Positions 1 to 10,918 of a stretch of 64,000 nucleotides of DNA are shown here, in pieces. Below the pieces are notes generated by a model that was not told where the DNA came from, did not search any database, and saw only the letters and a list, made by a program, of their open reading frames with translations. The position numbers and the translations under genes were made by a program. The first letter of the stretch is position 1; every line of letters begins with the position of its first letter. This DNA comes from Evernia prunastri (taxonomy: Eukaryota > Ascomycota > Lecanoromycetes > Lecanorales > Parmeliaceae), in the NCBI GenBank assembly GCA_003184365.1, contig NKYR01000049.1:218226-282225 (forward strand), read 5' to 3'.

Positions 1-1079
1 GAGCTTCTGCGTCTCGCTCGACTGCATGGTGAGTGAGATGTTTGTTATGTAGCAGAGCGGGTGAGAGATGAGGATGAAAGCTGAATGTTGGTGGAAGGTG
101 GGTTGATGGAAGGTGATGGTGAAGGAAGATTGAGGATTTGTGTGGTGAAAATATATATTTTTAAGGTGGCAGGGTTGCTTAGTCGTTGACCACTGCTTAG
201 TCGTTCGCCCAGTCTTTAGGTAGAGCGAATAGGACTGGCCATCTCGAAGAGCTGCTTAGTCGCCCAATCGCCCAAGGAGGAGAGAGTGTTGGGCAGTCCG
301 TAATGCTTGGCTAGTCCCTAGCTTCGAGATGACAAGACAGTGATTCACAGATGAAGACATCTCAATCCAGCAGAGGCCGTTAATGGCTAGATCTTGTACG
401 TGGATAATAACGGTTTGCTATCCTTTCATCTCAAGCATGTCAAACTCCGATCCAGAATCTCTGTGGCATAATCTCGGAGGAGAAAGAGGAAATGAAAAAA
501 CCATCACGGCTGAATATGAAGGTTGGGAAAAGGGGTTATTTCATGAAAGGGAGACTCAAGGCTGATGACACATTTGTTGCGGTCCATGATAAGCGTCCTC
601 CGCTTCGAGATCAAACCATCGCCTTAGTAGCTGCGGTCGATGATGAGGTATGTCTCCCAGAGGGGCATGAACCTGACATGGTGGGTATTCCATGTGGATG
701 CGGTACAGATGAAGCCCGGTGCAGCATGTCTTAAAAAGATAAGCCAAAAACCCCCATCCTCTCTCCCATGAACCATCTGACATTCTTTGCTTCCTGTGGG
801 TCATGGTCTCAAAACGTACAGGTCGAACAAGAAAGTCTGCACCAGTGACTGCACCACTTTCAGAGTCAAGTTGAGAAGCATTTGTATAGATATATACAAA
901 GCAGAGATGTGATAGTGTTCAAACAAGAAATAAGGTCTCGAGAGGACTGCTTAGGTAGAAGCACTATGTGGTTGAAGATGTGTAAGAGAGATGGAGACAT
1001 GTGGTGGGGAGGGACTATTTATGGTGCAGGAAGCCTCTTGCAGAGTGACAAACTGGAGAATGAATATCACGACGGGTGA
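1..1079. other. Left-edge stretch without a recognisable gene
   Basis: No reading frame here has a recognisable domain or convincing splice structure. Three copies of the 9-mer gcttagtcg lie between about 175 and 280. Small overlapping frames on both strands at 490-800 look like mutual shadows, and none was called. Confidence 0.5.
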
Positions 1080-1440
1080 AGTGTTGGGGGATGAATTTGC
1101 AGATAGTTCCCTATTTCAACAATGAATGCCATCAACATGTGAATCTTTAAGCAGTGAATCCTCAAACAGTTCACTACTTCAGCAATGAATACCATAGACA
1201 GGTGAATCTCTAAAAGACAAATCCTCAAACAGTTCACTGTTTAAACGATGAATACCATGAACAGGTAAATCTCTGAGGGATGAATCCTCGAATGATTCAC
1301 TGTTTAAACGATGAATACCATAAACAGGTGAATATCTGAGGGACCAATCCCCAACCCAATCCTCAAATAGGTTACCATCCAAAGGATAAATATCGTAGAC
1401 TGGGGAATATTTAGGGAGTAGATCCCTAACTCGCTTCGTA
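1080..1440 (-). repeat. 63-bp tandem repeat, coding in register
   Basis: Repeat units begin near 1169, 1232 and 1295 at exactly 63-bp spacing. More diverged units are visible before 1169 and up to about 1440, the last with an insertion of about 12 bp. On the minus strand each unit encodes 21 residues with a core like SPVYGIHRLNSELFEDSSLRD. The 63-bp period (21 codons) and the conserved peptide suggest that the repeat expanded as protein-coding sequence and later decayed. Confidence 0.7.
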
Positions 1441-1885
1441 GTTGAACAATCAACACCATAAATCAAGACATCATTGAGGAATAAATCCATAGACAGGACT
1501 TTAAAGAGATCATCATAGGTTGAAACAAATGCCATACAGGTAAATCTTCAGGGTGTGAAACCCGAAACGGATTTCTATATAGATGCTGAATACCATTCAT
1601 GGGTGAATATTGGGATGGTGCATTCCCAAGTAGGTTTCTTCCTTGCACAATGAACTCTATGATGGGATAAACTTTCCAGGGGATAGAGCGTTCAGCCAGA
1701 CTACCATCTGCACCATAAATTCCATATATCTGACCCACTCCAAGTATGAAATCCACAAACAGGTGACTCTTTAAGGGTTTAAAGTCCACATATAAGAAGT
1801 CTACAGACTTACTACGCAGCTCAGATGAAGAAGAGAGCGAGCTCACTGGCCACCAGAGTAATGATGAAAGGATCGAGCCTCTCAA
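1179..1885 (-). pseudogene. Repeat-protein reading frame, probably frameshifted
   Basis: Two overlapping minus-strand frames (1885-1463 and 1535-1179) both carry diverged copies of the 21-residue repeat. Recurrent pieces are Y-G-I-x-x, L-F-E-D and D-L/S-P-V. The copies change frame around 1500-1540, where the DNA looks like a repeat unit that has lost a few bases, so a frameshift is the simplest explanation. A stop follows just before the last repeat-like unit near 1170. The protein family is not recognised. No signal peptide or catalytic motif can be seen. A short intron at the frame change is possible but less likely. Confidence 0.35.
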
Positions 1886-1899
1886 TTTACCATCTGTAA

Positions 1900-3233
1900 T
1901 CGGCAGAAAGGAGCGCTATTCACATGTTCCACGATGGGCTGACAGCAGACTCATCAGGTTCTGACCGGAGGAAGAGGATACTTGTTATGTGCAAGTCAAT
2001 GGCTCGGAAATGAAGCGAAGTAAAGAAAGAGTAAGCTGTTGAAAGGGTGTGGAGATTTGCTGGCTAAAGCGGCGTTGGAAGTGAGTGGACGGAGAAAGTG
2101 AGCCTCGTACGACTTACCATAGTTCATCCGTTGGCTGATAATAATAAACAACAGGGCAGGTAACGGGTTGCTGTTTAACATCTGCGATCATCTTGCTACT
2201 CATGTCGGCTGCATAAGATATAAGGTATTCCGTGTCATGTGAGCGGTACAAGTTGCCCCCCCCTTGGTGCCGCCAGGAAAACCCAAGAGAGTATCCTATC
2301 ATGTATGAACAGCAGCATTCAGCATTCCAATCGCATTGCAACATTGCAAACACTCTGCGGCCCAGAGTAAGTAAGCGGCTACCATTGAACGGATCCCGCT
2401 TCCCTTTTACTTTGACCGGAGAAACGGAATTTTTGAGACATTGTTGATGCTCGTCACCGAACGTACCCGACCTTGACGGCGTTTATGCGGCGGAGATGGC
2501 TGGCTATGGCTGCCTTAATGCGAATTAGAAAAAGGCATAGACTATCTAGAACAATACCTCATGCAGGCCAAGACGGGAGCAACACCGTCTCGTCGTGCCA
2601 CACGGCAGACTTACCTTGAAAATCAATACGTAAGGCATAAGCTGACAATCCGCTCGCATGGAGCACGTCTGGGGAAGTAGCTTCGAATCAGAGCCTGCGG
2701 ATTCATTAGCAACTTGCATCAATGGAAAATGGAATGGAAGACTCGGGTTCCAAATTCCGACACGGAATACGATGCTTACGGTAAAATGGTCTGCATTTGA
2801 CCATTGATTGGAGAAGGGTAATCCTGAATAGCTAGATGGATATATCAAGTGGTTCAACCCCCAGCACCTTGTCTCTGCTCCACATCACTGCGCAGTGACT
2901 CGACTCCTTTCCGCTGTATAGTCGAATGATAAGAGTAGCTCTCGCAATAGCGATGAGGAACGTCTATGTTGTCTCCACCATGGCCATCGTTGGCGGCGGT
3001 CTGTTTGGGTAAGCAAAGGGTGTTATGGGGCGTCGAATAGTAGACCGCCGAAGGTCCAACGCTGACACTGCTTGCAATTTTGACATCTCGTCCATGGCGG
3101 CCACCATTGGCATCTTGCAACAGCCATACTCCAGTACTAGCGTTCATTGTCTATGCGCTTTTCAGTCACCGCTGCTCTTGTCAAAAAGGAAATTCTAGAT
3201 CCATGTGAGGCGCATTCTCGTTTACGCTTCACT
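1900..3233. other. Intergenic region with no supported gene
   Basis: Minus-strand frames at 2546-2857 and 2854-3147 lack recognisable motifs and conserved-looking splice junctions. They were not called. Confidence 0.45.
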
Positions 3234-4281
3234 CTACTTGTCCTTGTCAGCCTCGACCCGAGTATCAATGCACGTGCCGTAGCGTCTGCGGAATACGGCA
3301 CTGAATAAGTAGACCCAGAAGTTCAAGAAAGCGAACCCAAGCAACAACTTCAGTGACCAGCGGCAATTCCTCCTCTCATCGTACGTCTCGCACAATTCCA
3401 GAGACTTCGGAACATTATCCACGACTATCCCGTCCATTCCCCGTCTGATACCCCAGTCCATGCTCTTTTCATCAATTACGGTCCAGGAATAGATCTGGCG
3501 GTGATGCGCTTGGACTTCTCGGATGAACTTACGGCCGTACGGAGAGACGAGTGACGCTTGGAGCATGTTGAAGCTCGTATCTGGAACAGCAAGGAATTGA
3601 CGGGAGTAGGCCATGGAGAAGCCGATGTTTGCAATGGAAAATCCTGGAAAATACTCGTTGCAGAGTGGAATGAATTTTGCCTATTATATGTAAGCGGTGG
3701 GTGGTACAAGGTTCAGACTCATTACTACCGTCCAATAACCAAGTAGGACCTTATCCTTCCAAAGAATTTTGTTTCCTGGATCGATTTGGCTAAATGTCTC
3801 CGCCAGGCGACGCATCATCTCATTGGGGTCGTCATCAATCTAGTCAGTATGAGAAGAACATTCCCTAGGGGCAAAGGGTAAATGGTAGAACCTTGATATC
3901 TATCATGAGCCAGATATTTTGCCATTTGGGTCTTCGAAAGAGCTCTAATAAATCTCGAAGACAAGCGAGAGGCTCGTGAGGCGTCCTTGTTGTACGTAAC
4001 GTCTGCAGGGAACTCCAGTCGCAGTCGTTGATCTTTTTTTCTACACCAAAGCATCTCTTCAAATCTTTGTCCTGGAAAAAAGGGGTCAGCAATGAATGGG
4101 ATGCGCTGGCTTCTCGATCTTGAAAGACGCCTACATGGGATAAAACCACTACGCCGTCTTTTGTAAGATGCACGTCGGTCTCCAAAGCATGAGCGCCGGC
4201 CTCAACCGCGTCTTCAAAGGCCCGGATGGTATTTTCTGGATAGTTGGCTGTGTAGCCTCGATGCGCAATCGTTTGCGGCAC
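3234..4281 (-). CDS. Glycerophosphodiester phosphodiesterase family, Pgc1-like (phosphatidylglycerol phospholipase C)
   Basis: Splicing three introns (4134-4072, 3891-3840, 3728-3681) gives a continuous GDPD/PI-PLC-X-like TIM barrel. Catalytic landmarks are visible near the N-terminus: HRGYTANYPENT, then ETDVHLTKDGVVVLSHD, the last Asp being created by the first splice. The barrel ends with SWTVIDEKSMDWGIRRGMDG. A hydrophobic segment near the C-terminus (LLLGFAFLNFWVYLFSAVF) resembles the tail anchor of yeast Pgc1, which degrades phosphatidylglycerol at lipid droplets and mitochondria. The 5' end is unresolved: the frame stays open to about 4322, where a CTAAC branch point and a tttcag acceptor suggest a further 5' exon. 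Position 4281 is only the first GTG in frame. The assignment to GDPD is firm. The Pgc1 subgroup is inferred from length and the tail segment. Confidence 0.82.
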
Positions 4282-4324
4282 GCTCCTACCATTTGCGGCT
4301 CGGCGTTTTAATGCGAAAGATGCT

Positions 4325-6182
4325 GAAATGATAGTTAGTCGCTGAGCAAGACCCTTTCTTCTCCTTCATTTCACTGATATCATGCAAGTCACATAGCAAG
4401 GAAAAGATAGGATAGACACAAAGATTTTCAAGCCCAAGCGTCAGTATTAGATATGATTATGCAGCTATGCTATGCAGTTGATGGCGTTGTGGAGGTAGTA
4501 TCCATCTACGCTGTGCCGCACAAGACACCAATGATCAGTGCACCTACAGTGCAACCCACCTGTAGATCAAAGCGACCTCTTTCATCGCCCTCTCCGCAAC
4601 ATGACACTGAGAGATCATAGCTGAGCTGTTATTGGGGTGCACTTACGTGTTGGAAAAGTGGTGTGCGGTAATGTCACCTTCTCGCCGAACTTGCCCATTG
4701 TTTCGTTGTTGAACAGTGGAGGCGCGAAGGGGATCTTCTGGATCAGATCTAGGAGATCCATACTGAATCGGAGAGATGATCCTGGTGTGATGATATGGCT
4801 TGGAGCTGATAGAAGTGGGAGCCGCGGATCAAGAGGGGTACTGGTAGTACAGATCCTACAATGACTGCGGAAGGATGAGTAGGGTTTACTAGAGTACATA
4901 TTAACACCAATTTGGCTCCAGACAGTCACCCACCCTCAGTCACCCTAATTAATCATCGCCCCACACCCCACCACTAATTCCAGTATAGCTACCACACTAA
5001 ATCATGTACCCTATCAGACTACATAGATGTTCGTAATAATAGTCGGATGTTGAAAGAAATTGAATTATTTAGTTAAGTAAGGCGTCGAAATATTTAGAAG
5101 CTGGGATATAGTGGTTAAAAAGTAGACTTATAATTCTATTTCCATGAAAATGTCAGAGATTATAAGTAGAACTAAATAGCGTTTGTGAATTCAAATATAT
5201 ATTTGTAGAAATATAAAGTAAGGTCATGGCCTTGGCACGCTAGCATAGGGCTTGCCCGTCGTTCGATGACAATAAAAGGTTATTAAGGCTAGATTTATGA
5301 TTAAAAAAAGACTAATTCAACCGCTAAATTGATGTTGGTAAAAAAACATATTATACTATAGACGCGTAAATTTGTTTTTGGGTATTCGTCATAATACTTG
5401 TCGGCCCGATAGCTACGTCTTAAAGATACTTTAACATCTTACTCTGATTACTTAGAGGTCTGACTTACTCTTTGTTTTCTTGGTGTTAGGCTTATTACTA
5501 TTATTGCGAAGTATTATCCTACTTCAATCAGGTGTTTGAGTAACGCGGGTGAAGCCGTAAGCTATTACGCGGGAGGGTGGACAAGTTGTATCTATAGAGC
5601 ACCTTACTTTACGCCTGCACGTTTTAAAACACTTAGACGTAAGTACATTAATAAAATCAGGACTAAAATCTTACCACATGAAAGCCATTTGACTGCAGCC
5701 AAGATGGAATGTGCAAGATGCAATGGATGTCACGGTTGTCACCGTGCGGCGTGCAGTCAGGCTGAAATGCGCAGCATCCGCGCCGTGTGACCACAGCATC
5801 AACTACATTATTGTAGTGTTTGCGCTGATAAGCCCTTCGAATTCCTTTTGCCTTGCCTCTCATTTGCTGCCGGCATCTGGTTTTATTCTCCGAAAAGCTC
5901 GATTTGGGAGAAGAAAGATATAGATGGTAGCCCCCCACACTCGGCTATATGTCAGCTTGATGCATTGTTGACAAGCCATCTTTCGCTTTCTGCCCTGTCC
6001 AATGTGTATAATCAGCACACCATCTTCCGCTCGCTGTTATATCATATCTTTCGTACATTTCTCTTCCCCTTCAAAAGAAAATTTCAGTTCGAAATAGTCT
6101 CTTTCGCTCTCTCTCTCTCTTCAGCGGGACGACATAGTCCTGTTCTTCAAGACTACGAATAGAAGCTGCCCTCCATTCGGCA
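4325..6182. other. Gene-poor region with an AT-rich island (about 4930-5530)
   Basis: The 4930-5530 stretch is clearly AT-richer than its surroundings, with stops in every frame and many TpA steps, as expected of decayed repeat DNA. No terminal repeats were found. Near the next gene the sequence becomes pyrimidine-rich (a CT run at about 6107-6122), a common feature of fungal core promoters. A minus-strand frame at 4615-4929 was not recognised. Confidence 0.45.
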
Positions 6183-7740
6183 ATGTCACATGATTACACG
6201 GCAGGTCGGATTGTCGGCGCATTGCCGCCTCCACCGGGCCAGGCTGCGAACTTCGTGAACCCTCCGAACCACGATGCGGATTTCATTGCCTTGCACACTA
6301 CCTTTCTTGCGCTCATCACCTTGTTCGTCGCTATGAGGGTTGGTGTGCGGGGTCTCGTGCTTCGTCAGCTTGGTTGGGACGATGGTCAGTCGGACTAAGG
6401 GTGGCTTCACGAACTCACAAGCTGACAATTCCTCAGCCTTCTGTGTAGCTGGTTGGGTAAGATAGAAGTCCCCCCATCATACTGTGCAATCAATCATTTT
6501 GACCGCTTTGACCTAGATGCTTTCCGTCGTGTATTCGGCAGTCACACTGAAAGGTAGGGAATAAGCGCCTGAACCTAGAAGACCACAGCTCTGCGGTTTC
6601 TACGTTACGACCCTTGGCATGCAACAGCCTTACGTCAATAGAGACGCCAAGCTAATCGTCTTTGCTAGCCATGACTCTTGGTTTAGGCCGCCACCTATGG
6701 GATGTTCCTGCAACGCAAACTATCGAATTAGGAGAGGTCATCACCCATCAACCCCACCCGCGAACGAAGCATCGGATACTGAACTCTCAAGTCTAGTGGC
6801 TCTTCATCTGCGAGATCGTAGCGATACCGGTCTGGCTAATGGTCAAACTAGCCTATCTCTGGTCATACAAACGAATGTTCGAACCGAGCAAAACCATGAG
6901 ATGGCTCTGCTACGGCGGAGTCTTCGTTTGCACAGGTTTCCACGTCGCCCAGATGTTCCATGACATCTTCGTCTGCGTCCCCGTGCAGAAGGCTTACGAT
7001 CCGAGATTGCCGGGCCATTGCTTGCCGAGCGGGGTCGGTGGATCCGTCACGGCCATCTTCAACGTTGTCACCGACTGTTACATCCTGATATTGCCTCTAC
7101 CGTTTGTCTGGTCTCTGCATATGAAGCTGGATCGAAAGTTACGTTTGATGGCCTTATTTGGACTTGGAGCATTGTATGACATCCCATCTTTCCACCACTG
7201 AAGGTGGCTGTCTATCTACAGTAAAAAAGTCGTGAAAGAAGGATGCTGATATGAAAATCTTGCGCGTTTCCAGCGTCAACGCTGTGAGTCTCACGCGCCT
7301 AGCCATCACCTACCAAGTCGCCAAAGACAAAGACGTCAGCTGGAAGGGATACAAGGACTCGCTCTGGGCGTAAGTCTCGTCTCCGATTTCCCCAGCCCCC
7401 NCCCCCCCCCCCCCCCCCCCCCCTCCCCTCCCTTTTATCACCCCGAATAAAATTCCAAGACCACCTTTTCCCTCCTCCTAATACATGCCCCATTCGATGA
7501 CACAGGACCATCGAAATCGACATCGGCCTCATCATCGTCTGCGCCTTCCTCCTCCCAAGCTTCTGGAACCGCGTCCTCGTCTCCTCCTGGACCAGCCTCA
7601 GCTCCAAGACATCCAGCTTCCGCAACCTCGCGTCGTCCGTCGCGGACGCCGCGGACCCCGAACGCGGCCTGAAGCTCGTGCCGGTAGACGGCAAGAGGTC
7701 GCCCACTGCGTCCGAGTCGACGATGCGCAGTCTTCCGTAG
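6183..7740 (+). CDS. Fungal rhodopsin-domain integral membrane protein (Pth11-like superfamily)
   Basis: Joined exons read as the fungal multi-helix rhodopsin-like family. They are 6183-6384, 6437-6456, from 6517, about 6812-7173, 7274-7369 and 7506-7740; the exon near 6600-6810 is unresolved. An N-terminal extracellular stretch precedes helix 1 (LALITLFVAMRVGVRG). The family motif GWDDAF is completed across the first intron. Further helices include WLFICEIVAIPVWLMVKLAY and CYILILPLPFVWSL. The C-terminal hallmark (IEIDIGLIIVCAFLLPSFW) resembles the usual family end. Cysteines flank the FVCVPVQKAYDP loop. Members are plasma-membrane proteins often implicated in surface sensing; the ligand here is unknown. 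The intron at 7370-7505 contains a poly-C run and an ambiguous base. Confidence 0.75.
7397..7425 (+). other. Poly-C run with an N (assembly uncertainty)
   Basis: A homopolymer of about 25 C carries the only N noticed in the window, at about 7401. It lies inside an intron of the rhodopsin-domain gene, so it does not affect the coding frame. The true length is uncertain. Confidence 0.9.
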
Positions 7741-8497
7741 GTGGGGTGGGCAAGGAAGAACATTTGGTGTGTGTCATTTTTAGTCTGTTTTTTCTGCTAA
7801 GGTCTCTTGGGGTTTCAGATTTCAAGGCTCACAATTTCTTGTCGTGGCCCGGCTTTTTGGACTTTTGAGGGCGATTCCTGTAGAGGATCGACTCGACTTC
7901 TTGCTTGCTGTTGTTAGTGCGCACCCGACCACAGAGTTTTATGAACGACTACAACTTCTAGTTTGAGCATTGATAAGGGCCTTGAGTAATTGAATATTGA
8001 GTTTCTTCTCTTTCGTTCCAGAATTGATGTCTTGTGCTTACTAAGGATTCTTCAAATCTAGGTCAGTTCTCGAAGCCCAGTCATCGACGTTAATAGAATT
8101 TCATCATTTGAAGTTAAGATCTATATAAATAGAATCAATAAAATACATCTATGGGCTTAAATAAGAGAAAAAAGATTTTGAACAATTTTCCCTTCTCTTT
8201 TTTCGTTTGATTTTGTACACGAGAATAGCTTCGAAGCAAGGTGTGCTCCCTTCGTGAATCTGGCATAAGGAAACGGATGAGATGAATAGCCTGGGATTTC
8301 CGCATCGCACGCCGGATCGAAGACCATCGCAGCGTCAGCGGTCGAGAGTGAAATCGCAGAAGGGGAAGACGGTGTTTGAATGAATAGAAAGTAGGCAGCT
8401 TTTGTATATGGCATGGTATCGTACAAGCAAAAAGTCCCCTTGAAAGCGCTGTCCCTTTTGTATGTACTAGTACCCCCCGGATACAGGCAGGCTCACT
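7741..8497. other. Convergent intergenic region
   Basis: This is the 3' space between the rhodopsin-domain gene and the minus-strand F-box gene. AT-rich stretches around 8100-8220 suit 3' ends. No gene was recognised. Confidence 0.5.
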
Positions 8498-10258
8498 TCA
8501 AATCTCATGACAATCCAAAGCCCATATAGAGACATCCTCCACCTCCTCCCTCGCCTTCTTCCTCACGACCCCCTTTCCCCCCTCCTTCGCGTCGATCCCG
8601 AAGATCAGGTCGTCCCCGCCCAGCTCCATGTACCGCAGCTTGCTCAGATTCCACTTGGCCGTCTCCTCCGACAGCTTCTTCACGTGCATGCCCCGGTCGT
8701 CCATTTCGCGCATCTTGGTCACGAAGCCAGCGTCGTCCGGGCTGCTCAGGATCCGGATCGCCGTGAGGTTCTTGAGGAAGGGCACGAGAAGGCGGAGGTT
8801 CTGGAAGTTGGCGTACTCGGCGCCGATGCCGAGCTGTTCGAGGTTGGGGCACTGGCGCACGATGAGGGCGATGTCGTCGTCCGTGAGACGCCATTGCGGG
8901 AGGAGGAGGAGATGTTTGAGCGTGGAGCCGTGATGCTTCGTGATGGCGTCAATGTAGTCGTCTTTTAAGGTGGTGACGTTCGGGTTGTCGGCGCTGCTGG
9001 GAGAAGAGGAGGAGTGGCTGGAGGCTGGTGAGTCTGGCAAGATTGCTCCGCCGTTTGGCGTGGTGCCTTTGAGTCTGCGTCCTTGGGGAGGCTGGGGACC
9101 GATGAGGTAGAGCTTCTCTAGCCCTTTTATGCTCTCGATGAAGGTACATTGTTGACGGGAGACTTTGTCCACGCGGAGCATTTTGAGATGCGACGGTGAG
9201 GCTTTGTCGGTATGTCGCCAATTGTTTTGCTGGTCCACGAAGGCGGTGCCGGGGTCATCACCTAGTCCATCAGTGCTGTTGAGAACCGTAACTTCTTCTA
9301 CAGAGGAATGATCGAATATGTCGCAGCCCGAGACGTCGTGAAAAGTGTATAGATTTTGTATGGCAATGGTTCGTAAGCGTAATAAGTATCTCGCTGCAGC
9401 ACATCTTCCAAAGTAGGCGGATTCGTGCGTACTGAGCTCTCGAGCCTCGCGCATTCGAGGGCTCCATTGAAGCTTCAGATGTCGCAGATTTTTAGAGCCA
9501 AGCAGAAGTAGGGATATGTCATCTGGGTAACAAAGTGGGTCTATATCAGTGATCTTCAGGTGCTGTAAGTTCGGCATCGGAGGCACAAGGGTGATTGGGC
9601 GAGGATGTCGACTGGCAGGAAATCTGACCGTGAGCCTCGTTAGTGAATGTCGCTGTGCAAGCCCTTGCCATATAGCCGGCAGCATCTTGACGTTTAATGC
9701 CCAGCTAGACTGCATGTCAGCGAATTGGCTCCAGCCTAAAACGTAGACGCATACCTGAAGCTGTCCAATACCGCCATCTTCTCCATTGCTGCTCGCACCA
9801 GCGAATTCAACATCATAGTCTCATCCGGTACCCGCCCAACCTTTGCGTGTTCTTCCAGCGCATGTTCTTTCCACTCTCCGCAGATGGCAAAATTCTTCAC
9901 GTAGCCAGCTACATTTCTCGACACCAGCCCATTGAGTCCCATGGAGAAGGGGCTTGCCATTCCGCAACCATCCGGCCGGCCATCACGGCCCGAGTAGCGT
10001 ATGTAGTCGTAGGATCGTAAGGAGACATTGGAGTAGAGTTGAGGGAGGCCGATATAATGGAAAACGCGACACGTGCGACAAGTGCGTGCGAGGTCTGCAG
10101 GACGATCGAGCTATGAGGATCTGTTAGCAATCTTAACCTTGACCCTGCCCGCAATTGATAAATACGTATGAGATAATGAGAGCTATGAGATTCAGTGGCA
10201 GCGGTAGGACCGAAGCCCCATTTTCGTGCCTGTTCACGCCAACACTGCTAACAGACAT
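8498..10258 (-). CDS. F-box protein with leucine-rich C-terminal region
   Basis: Three exons (10258-10166, 10110-9755, 9704-8498) give a 551-residue protein whose lengths sum to a whole number of codons. The first intron has a CTAAC branch point. The N-terminus reads as an F-box: LPLPLNLIALIISY followed by LDRPADLARTCRTCRVF, split by intron 1. The rest contains irregular leucine-rich segments (for example PNLQHLKITDID, SKNLRHLKL, LEKLYLIG, CPNLEQLGIG), as in fungal F-box/LRR substrate receptors of SCF ubiquitin ligases. A Ser-rich, low-complexity linker lies about two thirds along. The start at 10258 was chosen because it opens in frame with the F-box. The substrate is unknown. It is divergent from the next F-box-type gene, 660 bp away. 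Confidence 0.75.
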
Positions 10259-10918
10259 ATTGCTCAGGAGGCTTGGATCGGGCATGGCGACGGCTGGTTC
10301 GGTCGCTCAAGATGCATTCAATCTCACTTGAACAACGGGGGTGAGGATCATAATGTAGTGACAGTGAGGGTTCTACGCAATATTGGTAGGATTATCAGCC
10401 GTCGTCTACCCTGACGCCTAGAGTGCGTTATAGAGTGCTCGTATTCGTATTTACTCCAAAAATGCTTTCAACGGATAGTGACACGAGTTCAAGTGTTTTC
10501 AATTTGAAGGCAAGCTATCAAGAACGCAAATACGCAGAGAAGAGAATAGGCCATCTCCGTCTGATATACATGCAATGTTCCGCTCAAAGCCGTCTTTTAT
10601 CCTTCGGGTCGGTAAACCATCAGTTTTTTACTACGAGCTTAACTATCGGAAAATATCAATAATGTTTATTATTGAAGGATTTTTCAACACCGAGTTACAT
10701 ACGCTAGCCTAAGTGAATATAGTTGGAGGCTTCACATCCTACATATTTTGTAGTCAACACAAACATGGGAAGCTACCACCCACATACTCTTACAATCAAA
10801 TTCTCAGTCCATCATTAGAATCATGATATTCCAAAAAGAACACTAATAACCTGCACAGCTCAATTTGACCTGACGAACCTTTGTCTTTTCTCACTTCTTC
10901 TTTGCCTCTTCCTTAGTC
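10259..10918. promoter_or_regulatory. Shared divergent promoter region of two F-box-type genes
   Basis: This 660-bp region separates two genes reading outward. Just upstream of the plus-strand ATG at 10919 it is pyrimidine-rich (tcttttctcacttcttctttgc-like). No specific binding site was recognised. Confidence 0.4.

Noticed and set aside
4615..4929. Minus-strand frame of 104 codons upstream of the GDPD gene
   Set aside because: It looks faintly coding but matches no family I know and has no supported start or flanking exon.
8505..8968. Several long overlapping frames on both strands
   Set aside because: They are shadows of the F-box gene in a GC-rich coding stretch.
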